Assembly: GCA_942493345.1 (NCBI GenBank)
Contig: OW818695.1
Location: 620,001-684,000, forward strand
Reading direction: 5' to 3'
From: GWE2-42-39 sp942493345
GTDB lineage: Bacteria > Bacteroidota > Bacteroidia > Bacteroidales > Prolixibacteraceae
DNA: 64,000 bases
Part shown: one piece after another, positions 1 to 9,530 of the stretch
Layout of the letters: the number at the start of each line of letters is the position of its first letter
How positions within the stretch are numbered: position 1 is the stretch's first letter
Translations under genes and position numbers: made by a program
Notes under the pieces: generated by a model
The model's database searches: none
What the model was told of the DNA's origin: nothing
Seen by the model: the letters and a program-made list of their open reading frames with translations, nothing else

Positions 1-133
1 GCGGATTGTTTATTTCTGGAAACAGGTCAACGCCCAGCTTGTCGTACGAGATGTAGCCCAGCAAAAGCACGGCTAGTACGATCATCAGGATTGTAACCGG
101 GTAATTGACCGAAAATTTAGTTAATCTCTTCAT
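1..133 (-). CDS. RND efflux pump inner-membrane subunit, N-terminal fragment
   Basis: The first 44 codons of an RND (AcrB/CusA-type) transporter, cut by the window edge. The translation begins MKRLTKFSVNYPVTILM, has a first membrane helix at about residues 10-30, and then GVDLFPEINNP, the classic RND N-terminus that follows TM1. The start is the ATG at 133-131. It lies 10 bp after the membrane fusion protein gene, which completes a TolC, fusion protein, RND pump order on one strand. Substrate cannot be told from this fragment. Confidence 0.85.
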   Translation of the reverse strand, partial: MKRLTKFSVNYPVTILMIVLAVLLLGYISYDKLGVDLFPEINNP

Positions 134-143
134 TTGTGTCCAA

Positions 144-1202
144 TTACTTAATAATCTTCACTTTCGAGCGATCTCTAAGGGTCTCGAAACCTTTTATCAC
201 AATGCGGTCGTTGTATTTCAGTCCGGATGTAATTTCAGCCTGATCCTGGTTTTCGTATCCAAAAGTGATCCGTTTCTCCTGAGCCGTACCGTTATCAACC
301 ACAAAAACGGTTTTTCCCCTTTGTCCTGAAATAATAATATCCTTCGGAATAACGATAACACTGTCTCTGCGGGCAATGATGATATCGGCTTTGGCGAACA
401 TCCCCGGACGCAATTTCAATTCCGGGTTTTCAATTGTCAGAACTCCTTTAAACGTACGCGTTTCAGTAGAAATAGCAGGCGAAAGCTGACTGACACTTCC
501 GGAAAGCGTATCGTTGGGCAGAGTGTAATTCATAATGCGTACCATTTGGTTGTTGCTCACTTCACCGATATATTTTTCGGGAAGGTTCACTTCCATTTGC
601 ATTTTGCTGTAATCCATCATGCCAAACATGGGTTGCCCCGAAGCAAGTTTTGTCCCTTCGGTATAATAAGGAAGATCGGTGATCACGCCTTTGAAAGGAG
701 CGCGAACTTTCATTTTTTCAAGCTGAATTTGCGCTCTTTCGTAACTATATTTTGAATCGATGAAAGAAACTTCGGCATTGCGGTATTCACGCTGAGTTAC
801 GCCCCCTTTTTTGTATAGCGATTCCTGTTTTTGAAATTCCTGTTCCGAAATTTCCCGATTCAGTTTTTTCGATTCAATGGCGATTCCGTTTATATATTCT
901 TCATCTGTAAATTCAACAATTATTTGATCTTTTTCAACCAAATCGCCAAGGGCAAATTTCTTTCCGGTTTTTGAGTTGATTTTCAGGTGATAATCGCCGG
1001 CCATTTGCGAATTAATGGTCACTTCTTTCGTCGCATTCAGCGTACCGGTGGTATTGATGGTTTTTTCGATAAAACCTAATTTTATGTCTTCGACCGAAAC
1101 AGGGATGGCCAAGTCGGTATTGACGCTTGTGTTCTGATTGCCGCACGATGTAGCAGCAAAAGCGCCCAGAATTAAAATGAAAAGTTTATTTGTGCGTGTC
1201 AT
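144..1202 (-). CDS. RND efflux periplasmic adaptor (membrane fusion protein)
   Basis: A 352-aa HlyD/AcrA-type adaptor that would bridge the RND pump to TolC in the periplasm. It opens with a lipoprotein-like signal (AATSCGNQ, Cys at residue 20). A lipoyl/barrel-sandwich segment (about 60-100 and 165-190, with KVRAPFKGVI) surrounds a short alpha-hairpin. A beta-barrel follows at about 200-280, then a membrane-proximal domain (VIPKDIIISGQRGKTVFVV, then a GLKYNDRIVIKGFE segment). It lies 19 bp after the TolC gene and 10 bp before the RND gene, so the three are probably one operon. No metal-binding His cluster points to a heavy-metal (CusB) role, so drugs, lipids or other compounds are equally likely. 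Confidence 0.9.
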   Translation of the reverse strand: MTRTNKLFILILGAFAATSCGNQNTSVNTDLAIPVSVEDIKLGFIEKTINTTGTLNATKEVTINSQMAGDYHLKINSKTGKKFALGDLVEKDQIIVEFTDEEYINGIAIESKKLNREISEQEFQKQESLYKKGGVTQREYRNAEVSFIDSKYSYERAQIQLEKMKVRAPFKGVITDLPYYTEGTKLASGQPMFGMMDYSKMQMEVNLPEKYIGEVSNNQMVRIMNYTLPNDTLSGSVSQLSPAISTETRTFKGVLTIENPELKLRPGMFAKADIIIARRDSVIVIPKDIIISGQRGKTVFVVDNGTAQEKRITFGYENQDQAEITSGLKYNDRIVIKGFETLRDRSKVKIIK

Positions 1203-1221
1203 CTGTGAAATATTTATGTTT

Positions 1222-2700
1222 TTATTTTTTTATTAATTCTTCAGGCAAAATGGCTTTGTTGTTTTCAAAATCGAAAAGTGTTTGAATTTTCATGTTCAGC
1301 AATTCAATTTTGTAGTCGATCAAAGACTGGGCATAAGACATTTTCTTTTCGGAAAGCTGTGTTTGAAACAGGTTCAAATCCATACTGGTAAGGTCGCCAT
1401 TGGCATAACGCTCCAGGTTAATCTCGTATGTTAGCTGGGCATTTTTTTCGTTTTGCCGGGCAATGTCAATCTGGTTTACCAGATTTTGCAGCCGACGGTT
1501 CACCTGACGAATGTCCATCACGATCTGGATCTTTTCCTGATCAAAATCAAGGTTTCTCGATTTTATTACCGCTTCCTGCGCTTTTATACGAGCTTTCTTT
1601 TCGCCCCAGTCCCAAAGTGGAATATTGAAGGCGAGTGAAAAACGCGGATTGTTGGTGGGGTTTTGGTAAACATCGATAAGTTTTTCGTTATCCCCGGTTA
1701 TCCCGATCGAAAAATTCACATCGCCTTTAAATTCGTTCATCGCCTTGGTACGGATGAGGCTGAACTGCGAATTTTCAATATCGATTTCGCGTTGCCTGAT
1801 TTCCATCCTCGATTGCAAACCGTATTCAATGGCTTTCGCCACATCAACAGTTACCCGGTTAGCTTCAATGTCGGTCATCACTCCAATTTCTTCCATCAGG
1901 TCCATGCCAATATATTGTTTGAACTGATCCTTGTAATTTTCGAGGGTTACCTTTTTGTTCTGCACATTCGATTTGGCGGTAGCAAAGTTCAATTCGGCCT
2001 GGTATAATTCCTCCTTGGCAGCCAAACCTGCATCTACTTTGTTTTGGGTAATTTCAAAACTTTTTTCGGTATTTTTAAACTCATCTTCGGCAATGCTTAA
2101 ACTCATTTGAGCCAGATATACATCATAAAAGAATTGGGTCACCATTTTTTCAAGATTCAATTTCTGAATGGCATAATTCAGCTTGGTATTTTCCAAATCA
2201 AGTTCCAGCTCTTTCAGTTCCAGCTTCGTTGCGTTGTATGTAAACAAAGGTTGCCGAATACTCAGATATAGGTTATTGCTGAAAGTTTTCGAACGAGTGT
2301 CGCTAAATTCGCTGTAATTATCCTGCCAGCCAAAACGGTTGATCAGTGAAACGGTACCATCGGTAAGCAGGATGGGTTGCGAAACGGTAAACGTACCAAA
2401 CGACTGATAATTCTCGTTGGTATTCCAGGTTGAATAAAAATCGTTAAACGAACGGCTCATGTCGTAACTGAAAGGAGTTACGTTTAACGAAAATTTTGAT
2501 TTCAAAGCTGCATTCTGGGCAGTTAGCGATTGTTCTGAACGTTCCAGGCTAAGCAACGATTTTTGTATATCGGGGCTATTGCCCCAGGCAATTTCCAACG
2601 CATCGGGAAGCGTTAAAATACGCTGTGCACCGGCTATCTGAACAGTAAATGCAAGCACCAGCGTGATTATCCCTGTTTTCATCATTGTTTGAAAATTCAT
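1222..2700 (-). CDS. TolC-family outer membrane efflux protein
   Basis: A 492-aa outer membrane channel of the TolC/OEP family. It has a signal peptide (residues 1-26, ending AGAQ). Two OEP repeats are visible as long amphipathic helices rich in Leu, Asn, Gln and Lys, at roughly 30-230 and 270-470, each with a short beta-strand portion. The length matches the family. Several Met codons lie at the N-terminus (1, 6, 7); the first is kept. It probably serves the adjoining fusion protein and RND pump. The ABC exporter upstream is 160 bp away and may be a separate unit. Confidence 0.9.
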   Translation of the reverse strand: MNFQTMMKTGIITLVLAFTVQIAGAQRILTLPDALEIAWGNSPDIQKSLLSLERSEQSLTAQNAALKSKFSLNVTPFSYDMSRSFNDFYSTWNTNENYQSFGTFTVSQPILLTDGTVSLINRFGWQDNYSEFSDTRSKTFSNNLYLSIRQPLFTYNATKLELKELELDLENTKLNYAIQKLNLEKMVTQFFYDVYLAQMSLSIAEDEFKNTEKSFEITQNKVDAGLAAKEELYQAELNFATAKSNVQNKKVTLENYKDQFKQYIGMDLMEEIGVMTDIEANRVTVDVAKAIEYGLQSRMEIRQREIDIENSQFSLIRTKAMNEFKGDVNFSIGITGDNEKLIDVYQNPTNNPRFSLAFNIPLWDWGEKKARIKAQEAVIKSRNLDFDQEKIQIVMDIRQVNRRLQNLVNQIDIARQNEKNAQLTYEINLERYANGDLTSMDLNLFQTQLSEKKMSYAQSLIDYKIELLNMKIQTLFDFENNKAILPEELIKK

Positions 2701-2860
2701 ATTTATAGGTTTATATTTGTTTCAAATTCCAAATTTCTGTATCCAAATTCCAAAAAAAACAGACAACCGCCTTCCAACAGGAAAGAATACAAAAATCGAG
2801 GATCATTTTTATCATTAGCAATTCAACAATTTAGCAAATATTGGACATCGTCCTTTCTCT

Positions 2861-5800
2861 CTATTGTTTAATAATCTTCACAGCATCGGCAACGATAATC
2901 CGCGCTTCTGACTTATTGCTCAGTTCAATAACTGCGCTATCGGGTGAAAAATAGAAGGAGCCTAGGTTATTCCAGCCTTCTTCAGCGGTTTTCAAGTCGA
3001 CCAAAGCCACCTCAGTTCCATCATCATGATGGATGGTGTATTCATATTCGCCTTTAACTTCCTCTCGATCCCGATGCCCCGGGTCCATTCGTTGTTCATT
3101 CTTTGATAGGTATGTGTATACCGTGTAAAAACCTTTTTCTTTAACCGGAATTTTCCAAACGGCTTTTTTGTCTCCTTCCCCGGAACGGATATAGTGCGCC
3201 GAACGGCTGAATTTTCCATAAAAGCCCGAACTGGTTGTTGCAGTCCAGTTCCGTGGCGGGCGATAAGAGTTAAAACCGGCATATTTATTTTTCGTTTTGT
3301 CTTCCTGAAAGAGAAGTTTTCTCAGTAAACTGGTCTCTTCTGACTGAACAAATGAAAATCCTTTATCTTCATTATCGAGAATAATCTCATTGTCCTCGGC
3401 AATCCGTACCGGAACATCGACTACCTGTTCGCCTTCATAAGGAATAGCCTTTTTATCTTCTTCAATATTATCGAGTTGGAACCCAAGTTCAGCCGGAATA
3501 TTTTTCGAAGTCAGTGTTTTAATGGTAACCCGGCGTGGTCGGCCTTCGAGTAAAAAACTTACCTGCTTCGTCTGATTTCCTTCCAGATGAACCAGCTTAT
3601 CGATGGTTTTGATTGATCCGCCACCAAAGAAACCGCGTCCACTACTGCCACCACCACCCATCATGAATTGAACGGAGACAATCCCGTCAACCGATTCGGC
3701 ATTGGTAATTTTAAATTTAACCATTGTTTTCAACTGGTCTTTGTCCAGCACTTCAACTGCGTTCACTGCTCCAATGAGATATGCCGGAAGCTGTTTACTG
3801 TTAAACCAGTCTTCCATATAAGGAAGCAGGTCTACATCGAACACTTTTTTTATTTCAGTATTGAAATTCTGTATGCTGGCCGTCTTAAATTTATGCGATG
3901 CCAGAAAATTATACATGAATTCGTCAAATGCTTCATCTCCTGCATTCCGTTTGATGATTGAAAACAGTGCTTCTCCCTTGAGTTGAATTACATTATCGAT
4001 GAGCGTAGTTTGTTCCGGATCGTTCAGTAATTCGGCAAAACTATGATCAAGCAAAGCAATATTGGCTTGTTCATCTTCCGATGTTCCCTGCATGCTCCGC
4101 ATAAAACCAGCGCGCGGATCGGAAGATGCTTGTTTCAGGTACGACTCGAAAATACGGTTAGTTACCGGCCATTTTTCGGAACTGATAAAATAGGTTTGAT
4201 CATAAAACATCGGAAAAGCATAATACGCGTTGGTTGTTTCGGTGACGTTGAACGTCCCCCTGCTACGGCTAAAATTTGGCCTTCCCTGTTTCTCTGTAAA
4301 GCTGGTTAAAAAGCTTTTAAATACCTGGACTTTCTGTTCCTCAGGCGTTAAGTTCGCTTCGTCGCCACGGGCATAATGCTGCATCCGTTTCAGTCGTCCA
4401 TTGAAGTCGGCATCTCTTACCGTGACTCCTTTCTCAGGGAATAAAATCATTTCAGCCTGAAGAGGTTCGCGCTCGCCCGAATACACCCGCTCGTAGGAGT
4501 AAAACTGAATGGGGACTTCAACCAAGGAAAGTGATTCGAAAGGATAATACATGTCGATGGTTCGTTCAAAATCCTGTAACGATTCGGCAATTAAGGCGGG
4601 AATGGTATCTTTAATTTCTTCAAAGAATTTACTGTAATAATCGTGCCCCGGCTTCGTGTACAAATTGAAATTCAATCCATCGATTTTACTGCTCGATTTT
4701 TCATACTCGCCAATGATCAATGAAACTTGCGAAAGCGGGGTTTTATTGACAAATAAAAATTTATTGTCCTCTTGGTTACTGGTTCCTTGTGAAATCGCCG
4801 TCAATCCAGGGTTAGACTCTACCTTCAAACTGAACTTGGAAAACTGTCGGTTGAACCACTGCTTGTTCGCATTTCCGTAACCGGCACCCGGAATGGGATA
4901 CCAATTGTCCTCACGGGTCAGTAAAACAAATTTAGGGGTTATAAATGCATGTCGTTTGTCTATCTGGTACATCATCTGACTGAACGGCTTCATTCGTTCT
5001 TCATCGTTAATATCGAGAAAACAAGCAGCTTCGTCGATTGAGCCAGAATAAACAAATTCAAGTTTTGCTGAATCGCCGGGAGCCAAACCCGATTTCAGCT
5101 CAATGAGGTGCTGTTTGCGAGAAAATTCTGTTTCAATTCCGTTCCGGCTTATTTTTTCAATTTCCAAACCCGGATTCAGGCTAAAAAATAATTTTTGTTG
5201 ATTGGTTGCGCTATCATTTTTCACCATTAATTCACTGGTTACCTGAATTTTTTCGCCTAAATGTTTTACATCAATCTGGTACGATTCGACAATTGGCGCT
5301 ATTTCACCTATATAACTGTCGTTAATGACCAGCATCTCCTCCCTTCGGTTTTTTTCAGAAATAACCGATGATACATGCAGGTATGCGAGATAAACGCCCA
5401 CCATAAAAAACAGTGTAGACACCACCACTGAAAATTGCCTGAAATGCTTGGCCTGTGGCAACCGTTTCAGAAACGAAATGGTGAGAAAAATAAACGAAAG
5501 GCCTAAAAAGAAATAGATGCCCCGGTGGATCAACAAAGTAGATTTGTTGCCAAAACCGACAAAATCGGAATAAGCCATCGGGATTCGGAAAGCCATATAG
5601 TCGAAAACAAAGTAGAATTTATTTTGCAGATAAAATAAAGTGAGCGCCACATAGCCAAGCAGAATGATGAAAGTGAGCGCCTGATTGCGAAGCACACTCA
5701 TGAAGAAAAACGAAAGTCCCATGATGAAAACCAACGTCGGAACACTGATCAGCAAAAAATAATTGAGGTAGGAAATCCAACTGACAGAAAGGTCGCTGAC

Positions 5801-6211
5801 TGCAAAGTTGAAAGCCAGTGCAATAATTAAAATAAGAATATTCAACACCATGAAAACAAACAGATTTCCGATGGTTTTTCCGATCACATACTCCCCGTTG
5901 GTCATCGAGCGCATGTAAATAACTTCGGTGGTATCGAGCTTCTTGTCTCGTTTCAGGAAGTCGGATGCCAGAAAAATGGCAATAATAGCCTGAGCAACAT
6001 TCAACATCAACAAGTTTACATAAGGAACCAGCGAAGGAAGAGCTTTTATTTGCCATTCGCCTGCGCCCCCACCCGACTGGATCAAGACTCCAAAGTTGAA
6101 GAAGAATAAAAACACCATCGCCAGTATTGCAAAAATGCGAAAGAACCAGCTTCGAAGCAGGGTTTTTGTTTCGTATTTGGCGATTGAATTTATGTTATGT
6201 AGTGAAATCAT
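2861..6211 (-). CDS. ABC exporter permease with M1-peptidase-like ectodomain and golvesin-like C-terminus
   Basis: A giant ABC permease, 1116 aa from the ATG at 6211; a GTG 11 codons upstream is less likely. About six membrane helices lie in residues 1-230, in ABC-2 permease style. Another follows near 250-270. A periplasmic part of about 800 residues comes next. Residues 290-760 resemble the N-terminal beta and catalytic domains of M1 aminopeptidases, but no HExxH zinc site is present, so it is probably not an active peptidase. The last 130 residues (GWNNLGSFYF, then ADAVKI) look like a golvesin/Xly-type carbohydrate-binding domain. The partner ATPase gene lies 125 bp upstream. Fusions of an ABC permease with an M1-like domain are known in Bacteroidota; the golvesin-like tail is my reading. 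The cargo is unknown. Confidence 0.8.
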   Translation of the reverse strand: MISLHNINSIAKYETKTLLRSWFFRIFAILAMVFLFFFNFGVLIQSGGGAGEWQIKALPSLVPYVNLLMLNVAQAIIAIFLASDFLKRDKKLDTTEVIYMRSMTNGEYVIGKTIGNLFVFMVLNILILIIALAFNFAVSDLSVSWISYLNYFLLISVPTLVFIMGLSFFFMSVLRNQALTFIILLGYVALTLFYLQNKFYFVFDYMAFRIPMAYSDFVGFGNKSTLLIHRGIYFFLGLSFIFLTISFLKRLPQAKHFRQFSVVVSTLFFMVGVYLAYLHVSSVISEKNRREEMLVINDSYIGEIAPIVESYQIDVKHLGEKIQVTSELMVKNDSATNQQKLFFSLNPGLEIEKISRNGIETEFSRKQHLIELKSGLAPGDSAKLEFVYSGSIDEAACFLDINDEERMKPFSQMMYQIDKRHAFITPKFVLLTREDNWYPIPGAGYGNANKQWFNRQFSKFSLKVESNPGLTAISQGTSNQEDNKFLFVNKTPLSQVSLIIGEYEKSSSKIDGLNFNLYTKPGHDYYSKFFEEIKDTIPALIAESLQDFERTIDMYYPFESLSLVEVPIQFYSYERVYSGEREPLQAEMILFPEKGVTVRDADFNGRLKRMQHYARGDEANLTPEEQKVQVFKSFLTSFTEKQGRPNFSRSRGTFNVTETTNAYYAFPMFYDQTYFISSEKWPVTNRIFESYLKQASSDPRAGFMRSMQGTSEDEQANIALLDHSFAELLNDPEQTTLIDNVIQLKGEALFSIIKRNAGDEAFDEFMYNFLASHKFKTASIQNFNTEIKKVFDVDLLPYMEDWFNSKQLPAYLIGAVNAVEVLDKDQLKTMVKFKITNAESVDGIVSVQFMMGGGGSSGRGFFGGGSIKTIDKLVHLEGNQTKQVSFLLEGRPRRVTIKTLTSKNIPAELGFQLDNIEEDKKAIPYEGEQVVDVPVRIAEDNEIILDNEDKGFSFVQSEETSLLRKLLFQEDKTKNKYAGFNSYRPPRNWTATTSSGFYGKFSRSAHYIRSGEGDKKAVWKIPVKEKGFYTVYTYLSKNEQRMDPGHRDREEVKGEYEYTIHHDDGTEVALVDLKTAEEGWNNLGSFYFSPDSAVIELSNKSEARIIVADAVKIIKQ

Positions 6212-6248
6212 TTCTTTGGGTTTAGCTGATGACGAAAATCCCACCCAA

Positions 6249-6266
6249 CCTCCCCCAAAAGGGAGG
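6249..6266. repeat. Small palindromic element between ABC genes
   Basis: Six-base perfect stem CCTCCC/GGGAGG with loop CCAAAA, in the 125-bp gap between the ATPase and permease genes. A related palindrome with the same C-rich arm and A-rich loop is at 15948-15969. There is no T-run on the minus strand, so it is not a clear terminator. It may be a dispersed REP-like repeat. Confidence 0.45.
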
Positions 6267-6336
6267 AGATTTTCGGGACTGTCATTAATTTATATATCTG
6301 AAAAACATCCATTTTTATTTTTATAAACGCCATACG

Positions 6337-7236
6337 TTAACTTGCAATCCATTGCTGAAGATTGTTTTCCATAAAATACACGTAAGCATGTTCCAGGTTG
6401 GGAGAAATATTTTCGCCGTAGTAGCCATTAATGCTGTCGGCCACCAGTTGAATTTCCCAACCATCTTCTGTCGGCACATTGGAAATCACCGGGAATTTTT
6501 CGTTGATTTCCATGTATTCGCTTTCCGTTGCTTTTACCAGCCACACTTTTCCTTCAGCCTGAGCTACCAGTTCGTCGGGTGGCCCAGCATAAGCAAGCTG
6601 ACCACGGTTGAGCAGCGCCATATCGGTACAGGTACTCGAAATGTCGCCAACAATGTGGGTTGAAAGGATGATAATTACATCTTGGGTCGAAATGGTTGAA
6701 AGCAAATTGCGAAAGCGGATTCGTTCCTCGGGATCGAGACCAGTGGTGGGCTCGTCAACAATAATAATTTTCGGATTGTTGATCAGCGCCTGGGCAATTC
6801 CAAGCCTCCTTTTCATACCTCCCGACAATTTATTGGCTTGCCGGTCGCGAGCCTCAAAAAGCCCCACTTCTTCCAACATTTTATCGACGGCAGTTCTTCT
6901 CTCCTTGCCCGATTTCATACCGGCCAGCCGGGCCGCATAATCCAGAAATTCCCAAGTTGAAAGGGATGAAAAGAAGCGAAAATCCTGAGGTAAATAACCC
7001 AGCATCGAGCGGATTTCTTTCCGGTCTTTAATGATATCAAGTCCGTTTATTTTTATGCTTCCGGAAGAAGGTTTCATTAAAGTAACCAAAATTCTCATCA
7101 GAGTCGATTTCCCGGCACCATTGGGTCCAAGCAATCCGAACATGCCGTTTTCGATATTCAGGTTAAGGTCTTTTACTGCGTGGTTCCCGTTTCCGTATAC
7201 CTTCGAAAGGTTCTCAATTTTAATGTTCACAACCAA
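6337..7236 (-). CDS. ABC transporter ATP-binding protein
   Basis: A 299-aa cytoplasmic ATPase that should power the permease encoded just downstream. Visible motifs are Walker A GPNGAGKST (about residues 36-44), Q-loop YLPQDF, signature LSGGMKRRLGIAQAL, Walker B IIIVDEPTTGLDPEE and switch His in LSTHIV. The last 80 residues are the extension common in gliding/ABC-2 exporters. There is no ATG at the 5' end: in-frame starts are TTG at 7236 or GTG at 7230, preceded by an in-frame stop, and the GTG (giving MNIKIENLSKVYG) is as plausible as the coordinate given. Confidence 0.9.
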   Translation of the reverse strand: MVVNIKIENLSKVYGNGNHAVKDLNLNIENGMFGLLGPNGAGKSTLMRILVTLMKPSSGSIKINGLDIIKDRKEIRSMLGYLPQDFRFFSSLSTWEFLDYAARLAGMKSGKERRTAVDKMLEEVGLFEARDRQANKLSGGMKRRLGIAQALINNPKIIIVDEPTTGLDPEERIRFRNLLSTISTQDVIIILSTHIVGDISSTCTDMALLNRGQLAYAGPPDELVAQAEGKVWLVKATESEYMEINEKFPVISNVPTEDGWEIQLVADSINGYYGENISPNLEHAYVYFMENNLQQWIAS

Positions 7237-7381
7237 ATATTGTTTATCGTTTCATAATTCGACTGAAAAAGTAAGCATTAGTTACTTGCATGTCAATATT
7301 TTTAGACCAATATTGTTATTTGTTAGACTAGACTTTGAATTACTTAGATAAAATTGGGGCGATTGAATAAATGTCCTCCAT

Positions 7382-7418
7382 AAAAACGACAAGCCACCAC
7401 AATATTTCAAAGTGATGG
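7382..7418 (-). terminator. Probable rho-independent terminator after the 149-aa secreted protein gene
   Basis: On the minus strand the stem CCATCAC/GTGGTGG (one G-U pair; arms at 7412-7418 and 7394-7400) with an 11-nt loop is followed within eight bases by TTTTT. It sits 80 bp past the stop codon of the gene at 7498-7947 and would insulate it from the ABC operon. Confidence 0.55.
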
Positions 7419-7497
7419 TTTGTTGTTTATTTTGCAAAAAATCAACTGTTTATACCATTCCGTAACGATTGGAAAAAATTATCGAAACTTCCTGGTT

Positions 7498-7947
7498 TTA
7501 ATTTATATTGAACTGTTTCACCAGTGGTTTGGCATTGTCAGTCTGAATCTGGATAACCACTTCATATACTCCTGTAGGCCAGCCGTTATCAGGGCGTTCG
7601 AGGTTTGAGTGCAGTTCGAGGTCTCCCGATTTTTCGCCTGTATCCAGAATAATATTATTGATTTCGAACTTTGTATCGCCGTAATACATCCAACTGAATT
7701 TCACTTTGGTATTCTCCGATGCGTATTTCAGTAAACAACTGGCATAAATGGTCGGCGTTGAAGACGAAAGAACCGGAAAATCCTGATTGCAAAGGTTTCC
7801 GGTTAAACTTGAGCAAATTTTCGCATCCGATACTTTCGCGGTGGAAACATTACACTGGCATCCACCTTCGCCGAAACTACCCCCACCCCCAACGACGAAG
7901 AATATGGCGACAATAAGAATGGCAGAAATGATGATTGGTTTTTTCAT
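7498..7947 (-). CDS. Small secreted or membrane-anchored Cys-containing protein, unknown
   Basis: 149 aa; family not recognised. An N-terminal hydrophobic segment (residues 5-20) is followed by a Gly-rich linker (GGGGSFGEGG) and then five cysteines within about 40 residues (CQC, then three spaced ones). The remainder is predicted beta-rich and ends like an immunoglobulin-type strand pair (GVYEVVIQIQT). It may be a periplasmic domain anchored by the uncleaved helix, or a secreted protein after cleavage near the Gly linker. It stands alone, with its own terminator downstream. Confidence 0.6.
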   Translation of the reverse strand: MKKPIIISAILIVAIFFVVGGGGSFGEGGCQCNVSTAKVSDAKICSSLTGNLCNQDFPVLSSSTPTIYASCLLKYASENTKVKFSWMYYGDTKFEINNIILDTGEKSGDLELHSNLERPDNGWPTGVYEVVIQIQTDNAKPLVKQFNIN

Positions 7948-8194
7948 GGGTCACGCTTTTTATTTTTCGAATAAATTACAACAATTAACGTTCAAATAAA
8001 AGATCAGTTAAAAAAAAAGACGAAGATTAAAACAGCTATTGATTTTGAACCAATTCTTACATAAAACAGCATTAAAAAATATCAGACAATTGTCATTCCC
8101 AGATGTAATACAGAAAACAGATTTGTCATCCTATAAGAAATACAAAAACATTTCGACCAAAGTTATTCCACATCCTTTTGTTATATTTACAGGC

Positions 8195-8497
8195 ATGAAT
8201 AAGACACTAAAACATACATACTTTATGCTTTTAACATTCGCCATTACTCTTGTATGCGCGAATTATTGTTTTAGTGATACTCCTCTTCCTCATAGTCATT
8301 TAGGGTCTCATAAAGAATGCACAGATATTTCAAATCATTACGAGTATTCTCATTTTTCGTGGGATAATGTTTTAATCAGTAAGACAAGACTAATACCAGG
8401 CACAACGCTTATTGACCTTGATTCATCGCCTGCGTTAAGCGTTAATTTGCAAAGCAACTTTATATCTGTTATTTGGCAACCGCCAAAACTCTCTTAA
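8195..8497 (+). CDS. Small His-rich secreted protein next to a zinc exporter
   Basis: 100 aa from the ATG at 8195. A longer frame begins at 8039, but the segment before 8195 has no signal-like character. Residues 1-27 form a signal peptide (LLTFAITLVCANYCF). The next 30 residues carry five or six histidines and a Cys (PLPHSHLGSHKEC, NHYEYSH), a composition suited to binding Zn, Co or Cd. The rest is beta-prone, with no known domain. It lies 52 bp upstream of a CDF metal exporter on the same strand, so a role in periplasmic metal binding or sensing is a reasonable inference, not shown. Confidence 0.6.
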   Translation: MNKTLKHTYFMLLTFAITLVCANYCFSDTPLPHSHLGSHKECTDISNHYEYSHFSWDNVLISKTRLIPGTTLIDLDSSPALSVNLQSNFISVIWQPPKLS

Positions 8498-8549
8498 TCC
8501 ATTGGTTCTTAGATTTCAAATTACATGCAGGCATTTCTGCCTATTTCTT

Positions 8550-9470
8550 ATGCGCAATAAATTAATGACAATGGTAAAAGAGAAAAAAAGAGTGGCTTTG
8601 TTTTCTGTATTCGCAGCCATATTCATAACTGGATTTAAATTAATTATTGGGATTTTAACGGGTAGTTTGGGTATTCTGTCGGAGGCGTTGCATTCCGGAT
8701 TAGACCTTGTCGCTGCTATTATTACCTATTTTTCAGTACAAATATCGGACAAACCCGCCGATAAGGAACACAACTACGGGCATGGTAAGGTTGAGAATTT
8801 CTCCGCATTAATCGAAACCCTTCTATTACTGATTACTTGTGTCTGGATTATTTACGAAGCCATTCAACGACTCACTTCGGGCAATACACACATCGAGATA
8901 AATGCATGGAGTTATATTGTGGTTATCAGCTCAATTATAATTGATGCAACACGCTCACGGGCATTGTACAAAGTGGCAAAAAAACACAATAGCCAGGCGC
9001 TTGAAGCAGATGCGCTGCATTTCTCAACCGATATATGGAGCTCGGCAGTTGTCCTTCTCGGATTGATTTGTGCAAACTTTGGGTTCTTCTTTGCCGACTC
9101 TGTTGCCGCATTGGTCGTAGCTGTCATTGTTTTGTTTGTGTCGTACCGGTTAGGAAAAAAGGCAGCAGATGTATTGCTCGACAAAGCTCCCCAGGACACC
9201 GTCAACAAAGTTGAACAAATATTGGCAACCTATCCCGAGGTAAAGCATTTTCATAGCTTAAAAGTCAGAACCGCAGGGGCTGATACATTTATTAAGTTCA
9301 ATATTCACCTGGATCCGGATTCAAGCCTTATGCATGTGCATGAATTATGCGATCAGATTGAAAAAGACCTAAGCATGATTATTCCTCGCAGCGAAGTATA
9401 TATCCATGCTGAACCTCAGGACATCAACCATATTCAGGCTGAAGAGAAAGACAAAAACAATGTACTATAA
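8550..9470 (+). CDS. Cation diffusion facilitator (CDF) metal efflux protein
   Basis: 306 aa from the ATG at 8550; the longer frame starts with TTG at 8502 and adds an unlikely N-terminus. Six membrane helices lie in residues 10-195. The metal site is HxxxD in TM2 (LHSGLD) and again HxxxD in TM5 (LHFSTD), the pattern of Zn-type CDF proteins. A cytoplasmic ferredoxin-like dimer domain follows (about 200-290, with VKHFHSLKVR and VHIHAEPQ-like strands). It should export Zn2+, possibly Co2+ or Cd2+, using the proton gradient. It is likely co-transcribed with the His-rich protein gene in front. Confidence 0.92.
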   Translation: MRNKLMTMVKEKKRVALFSVFAAIFITGFKLIIGILTGSLGILSEALHSGLDLVAAIITYFSVQISDKPADKEHNYGHGKVENFSALIETLLLLITCVWIIYEAIQRLTSGNTHIEINAWSYIVVISSIIIDATRSRALYKVAKKHNSQALEADALHFSTDIWSSAVVLLGLICANFGFFFADSVAALVVAVIVLFVSYRLGKKAADVLLDKAPQDTVNKVEQILATYPEVKHFHSLKVRTAGADTFIKFNIHLDPDSSLMHVHELCDQIEKDLSMIIPRSEVYIHAEPQDINHIQAEEKDKNNVL

Positions 9471-9530
9471 ACTCGGCTCAAGAGAAGAGAATCGTTTGTT
9501 TGAACTTAGGAACTTTTTCATATTAAACTC

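Noticed and set aside
2861..6211. Calling the permease an active M1 aminopeptidase
   Set aside because: No HExxH zinc motif is present in the M1-like region.
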